From positions 1,364,001 through 1,428,000 of the forward strand of contig JAILXR010000001.1 in NCBI GenBank assembly GCA_050789445.1: 64,000 nt of DNA, in the 5' to 3' direction. The notes under the pieces were generated by a model that saw only the letters and a program-made list of their open reading frames with translations, did not search any database and was not told the origin of the DNA. Positions 19,101-27,522 of the stretch are shown piece after piece. Position numbers and translations under genes: made by a program. Within the stretch, counting starts at the first letter, position 1; every line of letters begins with the position of its first letter. Origin of the DNA: JAWSVE01 sp050789445. Its GTDB lineage: Bacteria > Pseudomonadota > Gammaproteobacteria > Pseudomonadales > Cellvibrionaceae.

Positions 19101-21115
19101 CATATTGCTGCAAATGCGCCTTGAAAGTAGTCTTTGGCTGCATCTACATCGACAACGACTGGCAAATCATATTCCAAAGAAAAATCATGAAGCCATATTG
19201 TAGATTCACTGTTTTTTTGTTTTCGATTAATTTTATAAGGATGCTCACCGATGACCCTCAATCCAAGGTTCTCCAACAAAGGAATAACATCCGATAACTC
19301 TATTGTTTTACCAAGCCTAAAGATTTTAAAACGAACAGCCTTCTCACTGGCTCCCACAGGCTGAAAAAAACTCATTGCAATATCATTTGACTCATTAAGT
19401 TTTTCTGCCGTTTGCATATCAAAAACTGCATTTCTTGCATCATAATTATCGCGATAGCTGTTAGAAAAACCGTCTTTAAATTCATTAAGATATCGAACGC
19501 CTTTCTCTTCACCGAAAACATCCATCAAGGCAGTTGATAATTGATCATCCCAAGAACGAATTTCATTAATAATGATTTTTTCAAGCTCATTAACGTCATA
19601 GTCTTTATGGTTTGACGGATCAACTTTGAAAACTAAATGCACTCGAGCAAGAATTGATTCAGAAAAGTAGGTCGTAAACTCTTGCTCACTAGCACCAACT
19701 GCCTTTCCAATAATATTCTGAATTTTGTTTCTAACATCACTGTTAAACATATCTCTAGGGACATAAAGCATACAACTAACAAAATTCCCATATTGCTCTG
19801 GACGCATAAATAGACGTACACGATGACGCTCATTGATCTGCGCAACCTTAACACTGACATCAAACAACTCATCATCCGTTGAATGAAAAAGCTCATCTCG
19901 AGGAAATGTTTCCAAGACTAATTGCAACATTTTCCCATCATAACTATTCAGGTTTAGCCCTGTACGAAATACAACGTTTTTGAGTTTTTCGGAGATTAAA
20001 GGGATTTCCATAGGAGACTGATTATAAACATCGGCCGTATAGAGTCCTTTAAAGCGCCCTTCCCCACACACATTTCCGTCTTTATCAAACCGTTTGACAA
20101 TGACATATTCTGGGTAAGCAGAGCGATGAACTCGTGCACGTAACGAAGCCTTGGCAAAATTTAATAATTTTGAAGACGAATAAAAATTACTTGCCCCCAT
20201 AAGTTCATCTGAGAACTTTATCGTTCTTGATTTTTCTTGTAACAAACTCACAACACCTTGGCGGCGCTTTACATTTTCGATCAATTGCTTGTCGCCATCT
20301 TTTTCTTCAAGGTCGTACTCACAGTAACCCAAGAAAGTAAAATGGCCATTAATCATCCACTGCAAGAAAGCTTGGCTAACTTTCACTGCTTCATTGTTTT
20401 CTGCTTTCTTATTTTTACCCGACACCTTGCTAGATGACAAAGATAAATCATCACTCATCTTAGCTGCGAGTTTTAATAAAGGATGGTATGACGTAACGGC
20501 TGTTTCCACTTCTTTTAAAACTGATTCCAGAGCTTCAGACAGTTCTTGCAGCTCATCTTCTGCCGTATGTCTATTGACCTCAAGATAAACCAAAGTTTCT
20601 CTTGGCAATTCTGAATTTTTTAATTCACTCCCACTTTTAATTTCTTCCAATTCATTTTCTTCATTACGATGAATCGCAAGTACTGTGCTTTTAATCGTAT
20701 GAATAGCAATATTTCGACGGTTGATTTCCATTCGCATTGAATCGACCAAAAATGGCATATCTTTTTGCAAAACTGCAATCACCGTATGTGAACTTAACCA
20801 TCCATGCTGCTCAAGATTAGGATTAAAAACTTTAACCTTGCCATGTTGTAAATCATGCTTTTGAATAAATTCCCACCATCCAAATACACAACCAAAAAGA
20901 TCATCCCAAGATTGCCCCTCCAACTCATCTAAAGGGTACTGTTGAAAATAATTATCGACAAATTCGGTAAAATTCTCCGGGACTTCATTGTGTAATTTTT
21001 CGGCGAATAAATTTTTAGCCATTGCCGAAAAATCATTACTGTTTACAACATCAACTCTATTAATAGTCACTTTCCAATCTCCTAACATTCCAACAGACAA
21101 ACTGTTAGAAATCAT
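16166..21115 (-). CDS. gdhB: NAD-specific glutamate dehydrogenase, large 180-kDa class
   Basis: This catabolic enzyme turns glutamate into 2-oxoglutarate and ammonia with NAD. The 1649-residue length fits the large class (about 1620 in Pseudomonas, 1650 in Streptomyces). Long N-terminal regulatory (ACT-like) regions precede the central catalytic core, with GGLRWSDRLEDYRTEVLGL near residue 845, VPGGAKGGFV near 872 and a dinucleotide-binding IGIGDMAGDVFGNGML near 1010, then a helical C-terminal domain. It is divergent from the moxR-bat operon, an arrangement also found in Pseudomonas. DUF2835 follows it. No frameshift is seen over the whole length. Confidence 0.96.
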   Translation of the reverse strand: MISNSLSVGMLGDWKVTINRVDVVNSNDFSAMAKNLFAEKLHNEVPENFTEFVDNYFQQYPLDELEGQSWDDLFGCVFGWWEFIQKHDLQHGKVKVFNPNLEQHGWLSSHTVIAVLQKDMPFLVDSMRMEINRRNIAIHTIKSTVLAIHRNEENELEEIKSGSELKNSELPRETLVYLEVNRHTAEDELQELSEALESVLKEVETAVTSYHPLLKLAAKMSDDLSLSSSKVSGKNKKAENNEAVKVSQAFLQWMINGHFTFLGYCEYDLEEKDGDKQLIENVKRRQGVVSLLQEKSRTIKFSDELMGASNFYSSSKLLNFAKASLRARVHRSAYPEYVIVKRFDKDGNVCGEGRFKGLYTADVYNQSPMEIPLISEKLKNVVFRTGLNLNSYDGKMLQLVLETFPRDELFHSTDDELFDVSVKVAQINERHRVRLFMRPEQYGNFVSCMLYVPRDMFNSDVRNKIQNIIGKAVGASEQEFTTYFSESILARVHLVFKVDPSNHKDYDVNELEKIIINEIRSWDDQLSTALMDVFGEEKGVRYLNEFKDGFSNSYRDNYDARNAVFDMQTAEKLNESNDIAMSFFQPVGASEKAVRFKIFRLGKTIELSDVIPLLENLGLRVIGEHPYKINRKQKNSESTIWLHDFSLEYDLPVVVDVDAAKDYFQGAFAAIWNHQADSDEFNRLVLGANLTWREVAVLRTYASYMKQTSFNFSQSYIANTLAQHLEITRSLVALFKEKFDPAFQNIGSEKAAAQLRESILESLDAVDNLNEDRIIRRYLDLLDGTLRTNFFQPDQDGKPKSYISIKFSPRNIPDIPEPRPMYEIFVYSPRVEGVHLRGSAVARGGLRWSDRLEDYRTEVLGLVKAQQVKNAVIVPGGAKGGFVAKKLLSSFSRDEWFAEGIECYKIFISGLLDITDNLIDNVISPPKNVVRNDGDDPYLVVAADKGTATFSDIANEISQRYNHWLGDAFASGGSQGYDHKGMGITAKGAWVSVQRHFMEKSVDIQKEDFSVIGIGDMAGDVFGNGMLLSEHICLVAAFNHQHIFIDPTPDSARSFLERKRLFELPKSSWEDYDQSLISKGGGLFSRSAKSIVLTPEIKKIFSIEADSLTPTDFIHELLKAPVDLIWNGGIGTYVKSSKETHADVGDKANDTLRVNGNELRCKVFGEGGNLGLTQLGRVEFSLNGGAINTDFIDNSAGVDCSDHEVNIKILLNELVANGDLTEKQRNQLLVDMTETVSDLVLANNYQQNLAISIAQEQALSRMGEYRRFITAMQNEGRLNRQLEFLPEDEELIERQMSGQALSRPELSLLVSYSKVMLKEGLVSDEIAGDSYIAKHLDEPFPNVLIKKYRKPISDHRLRKEIIATQLANDMVNTMGFTFYQRLAESTGSSVSQVAKAYVAARDIYQLTEFKSKIQQLDFKISSELQFELLMNMARRVRRATRWFLRNRRSELNTESEISQFSPVLKQITEGLPDVLRGTAREEWLQEHKRLTELGLPDDVIATVAMPSNLYSGLGMIEAAKQSECSAIKAAQAYYVLGDKISLHWFANEIAEVKVESYWQAMAREAYMDDLESQIRMLAVSVIRLAGDSLSIDETVDRWMEQHDVLVCRWRSMVAELQAAPGTDFAMFSVALRELLDLVQATQHCKELNG

Positions 21116-21599
21116 ACTCGGTTTACACTCACGCTAATTTTTACCTAGATTCTTTCAAAATAGGTCGTCAATGTGAGATCACAAAACAATAATCCTATGA
21201 CAAAAAACACGATAGAAATCACAAGATAAACTTGTCCTCTTTAGTTTTTTCATCCCTATTTTGAGCATAGACCAACAATCAGGAAAACAAACAAGCGGAA
21301 ATTAGTATTCAGAAACTTATATTATTGAAAGGGCAGAATCGGAGTGGCGATTCTAGTAGGGTAAGTCACCATACTAGGGAACTAACACGCTCTTATAAGT
21401 TCCAAAGCACACCTAAAAAGAAAGCTATTTTAAACGCTCACTTTTGATAAAATGTGTGTAATATCAGCAAGTTAAACTTAGGGCACTACAATAACCCCTT
21501 GTATGACAAACAAACATCCCCATAATAATCGCCAACCGCACTTATCTATAGAATATGCACCTCTGAATAAGCGATAACGTAGACTTGAAGGAAGAAAGA
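21116..21599. other. Divergent control region gdhB / moxR
   Basis: About 480 bases without a credible gene lie between the two divergent starts. The region must carry promoters for both. A compact pair of hairpins sits at 21335-21377. A ribosome binding site AAGGAAG (21588-21594) decides the moxR start. Confidence 0.5.
21335..21377. repeat. Two overlapping hairpins in the gdhB-moxR gap
   Basis: Hairpin 1 pairs AGAATCG (21335-21341) with CGATTCT (21348-21354). Hairpin 2 pairs CTAGTA (21353-21358) with TACTAG (21372-21377), with an inner GGT/ACC step. They share bases 21353-21354, so both cannot form completely at once. No T-run follows, so this is not a standard terminator. It may be an RNA leader element or a protein-binding site. 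Confidence 0.5.
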
Positions 21600-22646
21600 A
21601 TGAGTAATGATTTATCCTCAATCCCACAAACTGCTCAACAGACAGCGCAAGAAGCTGAACAAGCTGTCACAAACCCGATAGCAGACAGTCAATCTCTACC
21701 CCAAGTTCAGCAATTACAGGATTGGATGAATAGCCAAATCATTGGTCAGCCTGATTTGGTAGAACGGTTGATGATAGCCCTACTGGCCGACGGTCATTTA
21801 CTCGTAGAAGGCCCACCTGGCCTCGCAAAAACAAAAGCCGTAAAAACACTCTCTGATGGAATAGAAGGTGATTTTCATCGAATTCAATTTACCCCTGACC
21901 TTCTACCATCAGATGTCACGGGCACTGATATTTACCGGCCTGAGAATGGTAGTTTCGAATTCCAGCCCGGACCCATTTTTCACAACCTTGTTCTCGCAGA
22001 TGAAATCAACCGAGCACCAGCCAAAGTACAATCGGCCTTATTAGAAGCTATGGCAGAACGACAAATTTCTGTTGGCCGCTCGACTTACCCCCTTCCTGAT
22101 TTATTTATGGTAATGGCAACACAAAACCCTATTGAGCAAGAAGGAACCTACCCGTTACCCGAAGCCCAACTCGACCGTTTTTTAATGCATGTACCAGTGA
22201 ACTACCCAGATGCGTCAGCAGAAGCAGAAGTACTTCGTCTCGTGAGGAACGAAGCAGCTGCGGCTCCTGTTTCAGAGCCCAAAAAAATCAGCAAAGCAAC
22301 GCTGCAAGAAGCGAGACAATCGGTCCTAACCATTCACATGGCTCCTGCTGTTGAGGAATATATTGTTCAACTCATTATTGCTACGCGACAACCAGAAAAA
22401 TACAGCAGTGAGCTAGCAAGCTTTTTAGAATTTGGAGCTAGCCCTCGGGGCACTATTTCTCTAGACCGTTGTGCTCGTGCACACGCCTGGCTAAATGGCC
22501 AAGACTTTGTCACGCCGGATGATGTACAAAAAGTTATTCACGATGTGTTACGACACAGAATTATTTTAAGTTTTGAAGCCGAAGCCAGTGGTGTTACACC
22601 CGACGATGTCATCAATCAACTAGTGAATGTCGTTCCTGTCGCTTAA
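21600..22646 (+). CDS. MoxR-family AAA+ ATPase
   Basis: MoxR ATPases act as chaperones that mature or regulate partner proteins, usually with von Willebrand factor A (VWA) proteins from the same operon. The 348-residue protein has Walker A GPPGLAKT (about 71-78), Walker B LVLADEINR (about 129-137), and a sensor motif VMATQNP. The first 45 residues are Gln/Ala-rich and probably disordered. I place the start at ATG 21600, 5 bases after AAGGAAG. A TTG at 21585 is in frame but overlaps that binding site. It leads a six-gene operon with DUF58, DUF4381 and Bat-type proteins (up to 29379). Confidence 0.93.
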   Translation: MSNDLSSIPQTAQQTAQEAEQAVTNPIADSQSLPQVQQLQDWMNSQIIGQPDLVERLMIALLADGHLLVEGPPGLAKTKAVKTLSDGIEGDFHRIQFTPDLLPSDVTGTDIYRPENGSFEFQPGPIFHNLVLADEINRAPAKVQSALLEAMAERQISVGRSTYPLPDLFMVMATQNPIEQEGTYPLPEAQLDRFLMHVPVNYPDASAEAEVLRLVRNEAAAAPVSEPKKISKATLQEARQSVLTIHMAPAVEEYIVQLIIATRQPEKYSSELASFLEFGASPRGTISLDRCARAHAWLNGQDFVTPDDVQKVIHDVLRHRIILSFEAEASGVTPDDVINQLVNVVPVA

Positions 22647-22687
22647 CTCTGTTATCAAACCTTTTTAGCAACAAATGATAATTAAAG

Positions 22688-23734
22688 ATGATGTTTAATC
22701 TTTCGAGAAAAAATAAAACAGAAGCAGCAAAAGAAAATGGGCGTAGCTCATTCTCTTTTGAAGCGCTATCTGCAAAAGGTGCTTTTACCGATATAAAAAC
22801 ACTCTTGCAACTGCGGTTTATCGCGAAAGATCTCAAACTGGCACCCAACAAAGAAAGTCGTGCAAGCTTGAGCGGTACTGCACGTACACGCTTTCGCGGC
22901 CGAGGAATGGAATTCGAAGAAGTCCGTATTTATCAAGCTGGAGATGATATTCGCACTATTGATTGGCGAGTAACGGCAAGAACGCAAACACCTCACACAA
23001 AAATTTTCAGAGAAGAAAAAGAACGTCCTACTTTTTTAGCTGTCGACCAAAGAAGTAGTTTGTTTTTTGGCAGCCAACGCTGCTTCAAATCTGTTTTAGC
23101 TGCTCACGTCGCGAGTATTATTGGCTGGGCATCGTTAGAAAATAGTGACCGCGTTGGCGGGTTAATCTTTGGCGATAGTGATCATAAAGATATTAGACCT
23201 CGTCGAAGCAAACATGCCGTATTAGAGCTCATTCATCATCTCAACGAATACAATCACGCCCTGAAAAATACTATTAATGATAAACAGCAGGGTAACACTG
23301 AACAACAAAACGATAAAAAAGTTACCACGCTCACAATTCTTGAAGACGTTAGACGATTAGCGAAACCTGGTAGCGCTGTATTTATCATCGGCGATTTTCA
23401 TGACTACACACCGGAGTGCGATGAGGTTTTATACTTACTTTCCCGCCACTGCGATATCACGCTAATTCAAATAATTGACCCATTAGAACAAACTCTTTCC
23501 GCACTTAATAATGCAAACGGATTACTTGATGTGACAGACGGGGAGCAACGTTTACAAATTGCTGCCTACGATAAAGCTTTACAACAAAAATACCGACAAC
23601 GTTTCGAAACTCGGCAACAAAGTATTATTCATCAATGCCAAAAACTAAAAATCAACCTTTTTAGCTTTAGTACTACCGATAACGAAGTGGATCAAATGCG
23701 AAAAATATTTAACCCAAAATCTAAGCATCGTTAG
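22688..23734 (+). CDS. DUF58 protein of the MoxR-Bat operon
   Basis: This 348-residue protein has the DUF58 hallmark YQAGDDIRTIDWRVTAR near residue 90, and a VWA-like fold after it (FLAVDQRSSLFFG, then VFIIGDFHD). No membrane segment is evident. DUF58 proteins are constant partners of MoxR ATPases and are thought to be their direct substrates or adaptors, although their chemistry is unknown. The gene lies 41 bases after moxR and 9 bases before the DUF4381 gene. The family and operon role are secure. Confidence 0.9.
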   Translation: MMFNLSRKNKTEAAKENGRSSFSFEALSAKGAFTDIKTLLQLRFIAKDLKLAPNKESRASLSGTARTRFRGRGMEFEEVRIYQAGDDIRTIDWRVTARTQTPHTKIFREEKERPTFLAVDQRSSLFFGSQRCFKSVLAAHVASIIGWASLENSDRVGGLIFGDSDHKDIRPRRSKHAVLELIHHLNEYNHALKNTINDKQQGNTEQQNDKKVTTLTILEDVRRLAKPGSAVFIIGDFHDYTPECDEVLYLLSRHCDITLIQIIDPLEQTLSALNNANGLLDVTDGEQRLQIAAYDKALQQKYRQRFETRQQSIIHQCQKLKINLFSFSTTDNEVDQMRKIFNPKSKHR

Positions 23735-23743
23735 AATCCAATT

Positions 23744-24313
23744 ATGAACGACAATGATTTATTATCACAAGATCCTTTATCTCAATTAAAGGATATCCAA
23801 TTACCAGAACCTATTGGCATATGGCCCCCAGCTCCTGGCTGGTGGATTTTGGCCATAATATCGCTTGGCCTCATCACTTTTTTTATTTGGAAATTTCTAC
23901 AACAAAAAAAACAACAACAATATCGAAAATCTGCCATCGCGCTTTTGAACTCTGAAAAAACGTCACTCATACAACATAAAAATGTAAAAACGTATTTACA
24001 AAATGTCTCTGAAATTTTGCGTAGAACCGCTTTAACGGCCTATCCGGAACAAGGTGTTGAACCGTTACAAGGCGAAGAATGGTTAGTATTCCTCGATGAA
24101 AAGATTAACAGCAAGATAATTGACAAAAAACATTTATCCTTCGTCAAAGGGCCAGCTAGAAAAATCATCACACTACCCTATCAAGACATCAGAAAAACAA
24201 ACATTACGTCAAAAGATATTGCATCTATTCACAAAGCTATTTTGTTTTGGATAACATTTCACACCAACAAACCAACAAATAATCAAACTATTCAAGGAAT
24301 ACGCTATGCTTGA
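23744..24313 (+). CDS. DUF4381 single-pass membrane protein
   Basis: This 189-residue protein has the DUF4381 layout: a short N-terminus with PLSQLKDIQLPEPIGIWPPA, one hydrophobic helix (about 33-50) and a cytoplasmic helical domain (RRTALTAYPEQG, LQGEEWLVFLD). Function is unknown, but the family is found almost only between DUF58 and BatA genes. Its end overlaps the batA start by 8 bases, so translation is coupled. It probably anchors or scaffolds the MoxR-VWA complex at the inner membrane. Confidence 0.87.
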   Translation: MNDNDLLSQDPLSQLKDIQLPEPIGIWPPAPGWWILAIISLGLITFFIWKFLQQKKQQQYRKSAIALLNSEKTSLIQHKNVKTYLQNVSEILRRTALTAYPEQGVEPLQGEEWLVFLDEKINSKIIDKKHLSFVKGPARKIITLPYQDIRKTNITSKDIASIHKAILFWITFHTNKPTNNQTIQGIRYA

Positions 24314-25340
24314 ATTTAGTTTGCCTTACGTTTTTATTCTCATCCCTCTGCCTTTTTTGGTTTATTGGCTTGCTCCTCGTGCTAAACAAGAAAACGCAGC
24401 TGTACGTGTACCATTTTTTAACGAATTACAATCAATTTCACAAAACCACAAAAGCATTCACGGAAAAAATGCTTTTTCGCTAGCACTAATGTCACTGCTG
24501 TGGATTGCCTCTCTCATTGCAGCAGCAGGTCCGCAATGGATCGGCGACCCTATTCGTGTACCCACAAGTGGTCGAGATTTATTAATCGCCGTGGACATTT
24601 CTGGCAGCATGCAAACAGCAGACATGATAATTAACGATGAACGAGTTGATCGCTTAACCGTTGTTAAAAAAGTGGTGGGTGATTTTGTAGAGCGACGTAA
24701 AGACGATCGACTAGGGCTAATCTTATTTGGCACGCAAGCCTATCTACAAGCCCCACTAACCTTCGATAGAAAAACCGTCAACACATTACTGCAAGAATCT
24801 CGTTTAGGTTTTGCCGGAGAAAAAACCGCAATTGGCGATGCTATTGGATTAGCGACAAAGCGATTATTAGATCGACCAGAAAACAGCCGAGTACTCATTT
24901 TACTAACCGATGGTGCAAATACCGCCGGTGAAGTAGAACCTCTGCAAGCTGCTGAACTGGCCAGCCAATCCAGCGTGAAAATTTATACCATCGGTATAGG
25001 AGCCAACGAATTAGTCATCCCTGGTGTTTTTGGAAGTAGCTTTGGCGCTAGAAGCGTAAATCCGTCGATGGATCTCGATGAAAAAACATTAAATACCATT
25101 GCCGAAAGCACAGGCGGTCAATATTTCAGAGCCGAGAATACAGCAGAATTAGAAAGAATTTATAACGAGTTAGATATTTTAGAGCCACAAGAACAAGAAG
25201 CAGAAAGTTATCGCCCCATCAATGCACTTTTTTATTGGCCGCTAGGTTTTGCGTTTTTATTAAGTCTATTAATGGCGTTAACCAACCTTTGGTTCACTAG
25301 AAAAAATAATACGACAAATAACTTAGAGACAAACATATAA
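24306..25340 (+). CDS. batA: BatA-type VWA-domain membrane protein
   Basis: This 344-residue protein has two N-terminal hydrophobic segments (about 5-25 and 57-75), a VWA domain with an intact metal-ion-dependent adhesion site (D97-I-S99-G-S101), TDGANTAGE later in the domain, and a final membrane helix (about 308-330). This is the BatA topology, with the VWA domain in the periplasm. Bat proteins were first linked to aerotolerance in Bacteroides, and in Proteobacteria they accompany MoxR and may support envelope stress tolerance. The overlap with the previous gene and the short gap to the next one support an operon. Confidence 0.9.
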   Translation: MLEFSLPYVFILIPLPFLVYWLAPRAKQENAAVRVPFFNELQSISQNHKSIHGKNAFSLALMSLLWIASLIAAAGPQWIGDPIRVPTSGRDLLIAVDISGSMQTADMIINDERVDRLTVVKKVVGDFVERRKDDRLGLILFGTQAYLQAPLTFDRKTVNTLLQESRLGFAGEKTAIGDAIGLATKRLLDRPENSRVLILLTDGANTAGEVEPLQAAELASQSSVKIYTIGIGANELVIPGVFGSSFGARSVNPSMDLDEKTLNTIAESTGGQYFRAENTAELERIYNELDILEPQEQEAESYRPINALFYWPLGFAFLLSLLMALTNLWFTRKNNTTNNLETNI

Positions 25341-25387
25341 TTATTTTATAAATAAGATAATGATTAAAAACGGTAACACATAAAACA

Positions 25388-27451
25388 ATGCAAGATTTTT
25401 TCACTCATTTTCATTTCTTACGGCCGCTTTGGTTACTAGCAATAGTACCCGCGCTATTACTATGCCTTTTGCTCTGGAATAAAAAATCTCAACATTCACA
25501 ATGGCAACAATTAATTCCTTCTGACTTACTACAGCACCTACTCGATAGCTCTGTTACCAAAACAGCTCGATGGCCATTATGGGGTGTTGCATTTGGATGG
25601 GTATTAACTTGTTTGGCATTATCTGGGCCTACATGGCAAAAATTACCTCAACCATTACATCAATCACAGAGTGCTGTTGTTATTGTGTTTGATCTTTCTC
25701 CTTCAATGGTTGCCGAAGACATAAAACCATCGCGATTAATCAGAGCACGTTACAAGTTAACTGATTTTTTAAACCAGCGTATTGAAGGCTTAACAGCTCT
25801 TATTGTATATGCTGGCGAAGCCCACGTCGTCAGTCCACTGACAGATGACGTGGACACCATTACCAATTTATTAACATCACTCTCTCCCGACATGATGCCT
25901 TTACGCGGTAGCAATATTGAAATGGGGATAGAAAAAGCGATTCAACTATTTAAAGATTCTGGTCTAGCCGAGGGAAAAATTTTAGTTGTTACAGACAGCA
26001 TTGATTCAGCGGCAATACCCGCTCTCGAAAAAAGCTTAATAAATAAACCCTTTAAATTATCAATTTTAGGCGTCGGCACTACAGAAGGCGCACCAATTCC
26101 TATTGAAGATGGTGGTTTTGCAAAAGATAGGGCCGGCAATATTGTGATAGCAAAACTCAACCAATCTCAGTTAATTTCATTGACCAATGCACTCAGTGGA
26201 ACTTATTCCCCATTGCGCGCCGACAACAAAGATTTAGAGTTAATCAACAACAAAACAAATGTTCAGAATTTAAATGTCAATTCGTCAAACAACAAAACAG
26301 ATACAAAAAGCGAGCGACAATTTGATAGCTGGAAAGATCAAGGACATCTATTAGCACTTTTATTACTGCCCATTATTGCATTATCCTTTCGACGTGGATG
26401 GCTACTTTCTGTTGCCTGTCTCGCTTTATTTATTCCAGAACCTAGCTATGCATTCGGCTGGGATGATTTATGGCTACGATCTGATCAGCAAGGCCAGAAA
26501 AGTTTACAAAACAATGACGCTGAATCTGCAATACAACAATTCAAAAACCCTCAGTGGCGCGGTTCCGCAGAATACCGCAATAAAGATTATGAGGCGGCCG
26601 CAGAATCTTTTTCACAAGGCACGAATATCAGTGATTTATACAATCACGGTAACGCGCTTGCTAAAGCAGGCAAGCTCTCTGAAGCGATAGAGTCTTATAA
26701 CAAGGCACTAGACTTATTTAATTCCAGTAACCCTGATCAATCAGCTCCTCATCTAACAAGTAGCACACCTAAAAAATCAAATGTCGAGTTTAATAAAGAG
26801 CTCGTTGAAAAATTGCTAAAACAAAAGCAAGAACAAAAAAATCAAGAAAAAGATGGCGACAAATCATCGGATCAAGATAGTCAATCACAAAATTCGGATG
26901 GAGCTAAAGAGAAAAAAGAAGGGGATTCGAATTCAGAAGAAAATGATCCTGATCAGAAAAATGAAAATTCAGAACAAACTGGCAAAAGTGAACAAAACCA
27001 AAATAAAGATCAACAGGACCAAGCTGCTGATGGGAATGCATCGCAAGATGCAACTGATGAAAAGTCTGCTCAAGAACTCGCCGATCAAAAATTAGCAGGC
27101 GAAGACGAAAAGCAAAATGAAGATAAGGACAAAGAGAGTAGCTCCTCAGGAAAAAACCAAGATGAAGAAGAGGAACTTTCAGAAGACAAGCGTACTAATC
27201 AGGATACTCCAAACAAAGATAACAATAAAAAGAAAGAAGAAAAGAATACAAAAAAATTATCAAAAATAGACAGCGACAAGGAACCAAACAACGAACAGCA
27301 ACAGGCCTTAGAACAATGGTTACGACAAGTACCTGATGATCCAAGCGGATTATTACGCCGGAAATTTGAATATCAACATCGCCAGCTTCGCCAGCAATAC
27401 CAGCGAGGCCAATGGGCTCCACCGGAAAATGACGCTGCCGAGCGCTGGTAA
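25388..27451 (+). CDS. batB: BatB/BatC fusion: VWA plus TPR protein with a long charged linker
   Basis: This 687-residue protein joins two functions that are separate genes in Bacteroides. The N-terminal half has two membrane helices and a VWA domain with D102-L-S104-P-S106 (BatB). After another membrane helix (about 320-350), TPR-type repeats follow (about 375-450, FKNPQWRGSAEYR and NHGNALAKAGKLSEAIESYN), the BatC part. Residues about 480-640 are an extreme low-complexity run of Lys, Glu, Gln, Asp, Asn and Ser. The end (QWLRQVPDDPSGLLRRKF) is the motif typical of these fusions. The charged linker probably spans the periplasm as a disordered tether. Confidence 0.9.
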   Translation: MQDFFTHFHFLRPLWLLAIVPALLLCLLLWNKKSQHSQWQQLIPSDLLQHLLDSSVTKTARWPLWGVAFGWVLTCLALSGPTWQKLPQPLHQSQSAVVIVFDLSPSMVAEDIKPSRLIRARYKLTDFLNQRIEGLTALIVYAGEAHVVSPLTDDVDTITNLLTSLSPDMMPLRGSNIEMGIEKAIQLFKDSGLAEGKILVVTDSIDSAAIPALEKSLINKPFKLSILGVGTTEGAPIPIEDGGFAKDRAGNIVIAKLNQSQLISLTNALSGTYSPLRADNKDLELINNKTNVQNLNVNSSNNKTDTKSERQFDSWKDQGHLLALLLLPIIALSFRRGWLLSVACLALFIPEPSYAFGWDDLWLRSDQQGQKSLQNNDAESAIQQFKNPQWRGSAEYRNKDYEAAAESFSQGTNISDLYNHGNALAKAGKLSEAIESYNKALDLFNSSNPDQSAPHLTSSTPKKSNVEFNKELVEKLLKQKQEQKNQEKDGDKSSDQDSQSQNSDGAKEKKEGDSNSEENDPDQKNENSEQTGKSEQNQNKDQQDQAADGNASQDATDEKSAQELADQKLAGEDEKQNEDKDKESSSSGKNQDEEEELSEDKRTNQDTPNKDNNKKKEEKNTKKLSKIDSDKEPNNEQQQALEQWLRQVPDDPSGLLRRKFEYQHRQLRQQYQRGQWAPPENDAAERW

Positions 27452-27522
27452 CCGCCTCTAATTTTTAACAACGTTTTTTCATTAAAAAAATCTACTTTTT
27501 TCAGGAAATACTATTTAACGTT

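Noticed and set aside
26376..27095. Plus-strand frames inside the batB/C linker
   Set aside because: They arise from the repetitive A-rich codons of the Lys/Glu/Gln-rich segment.
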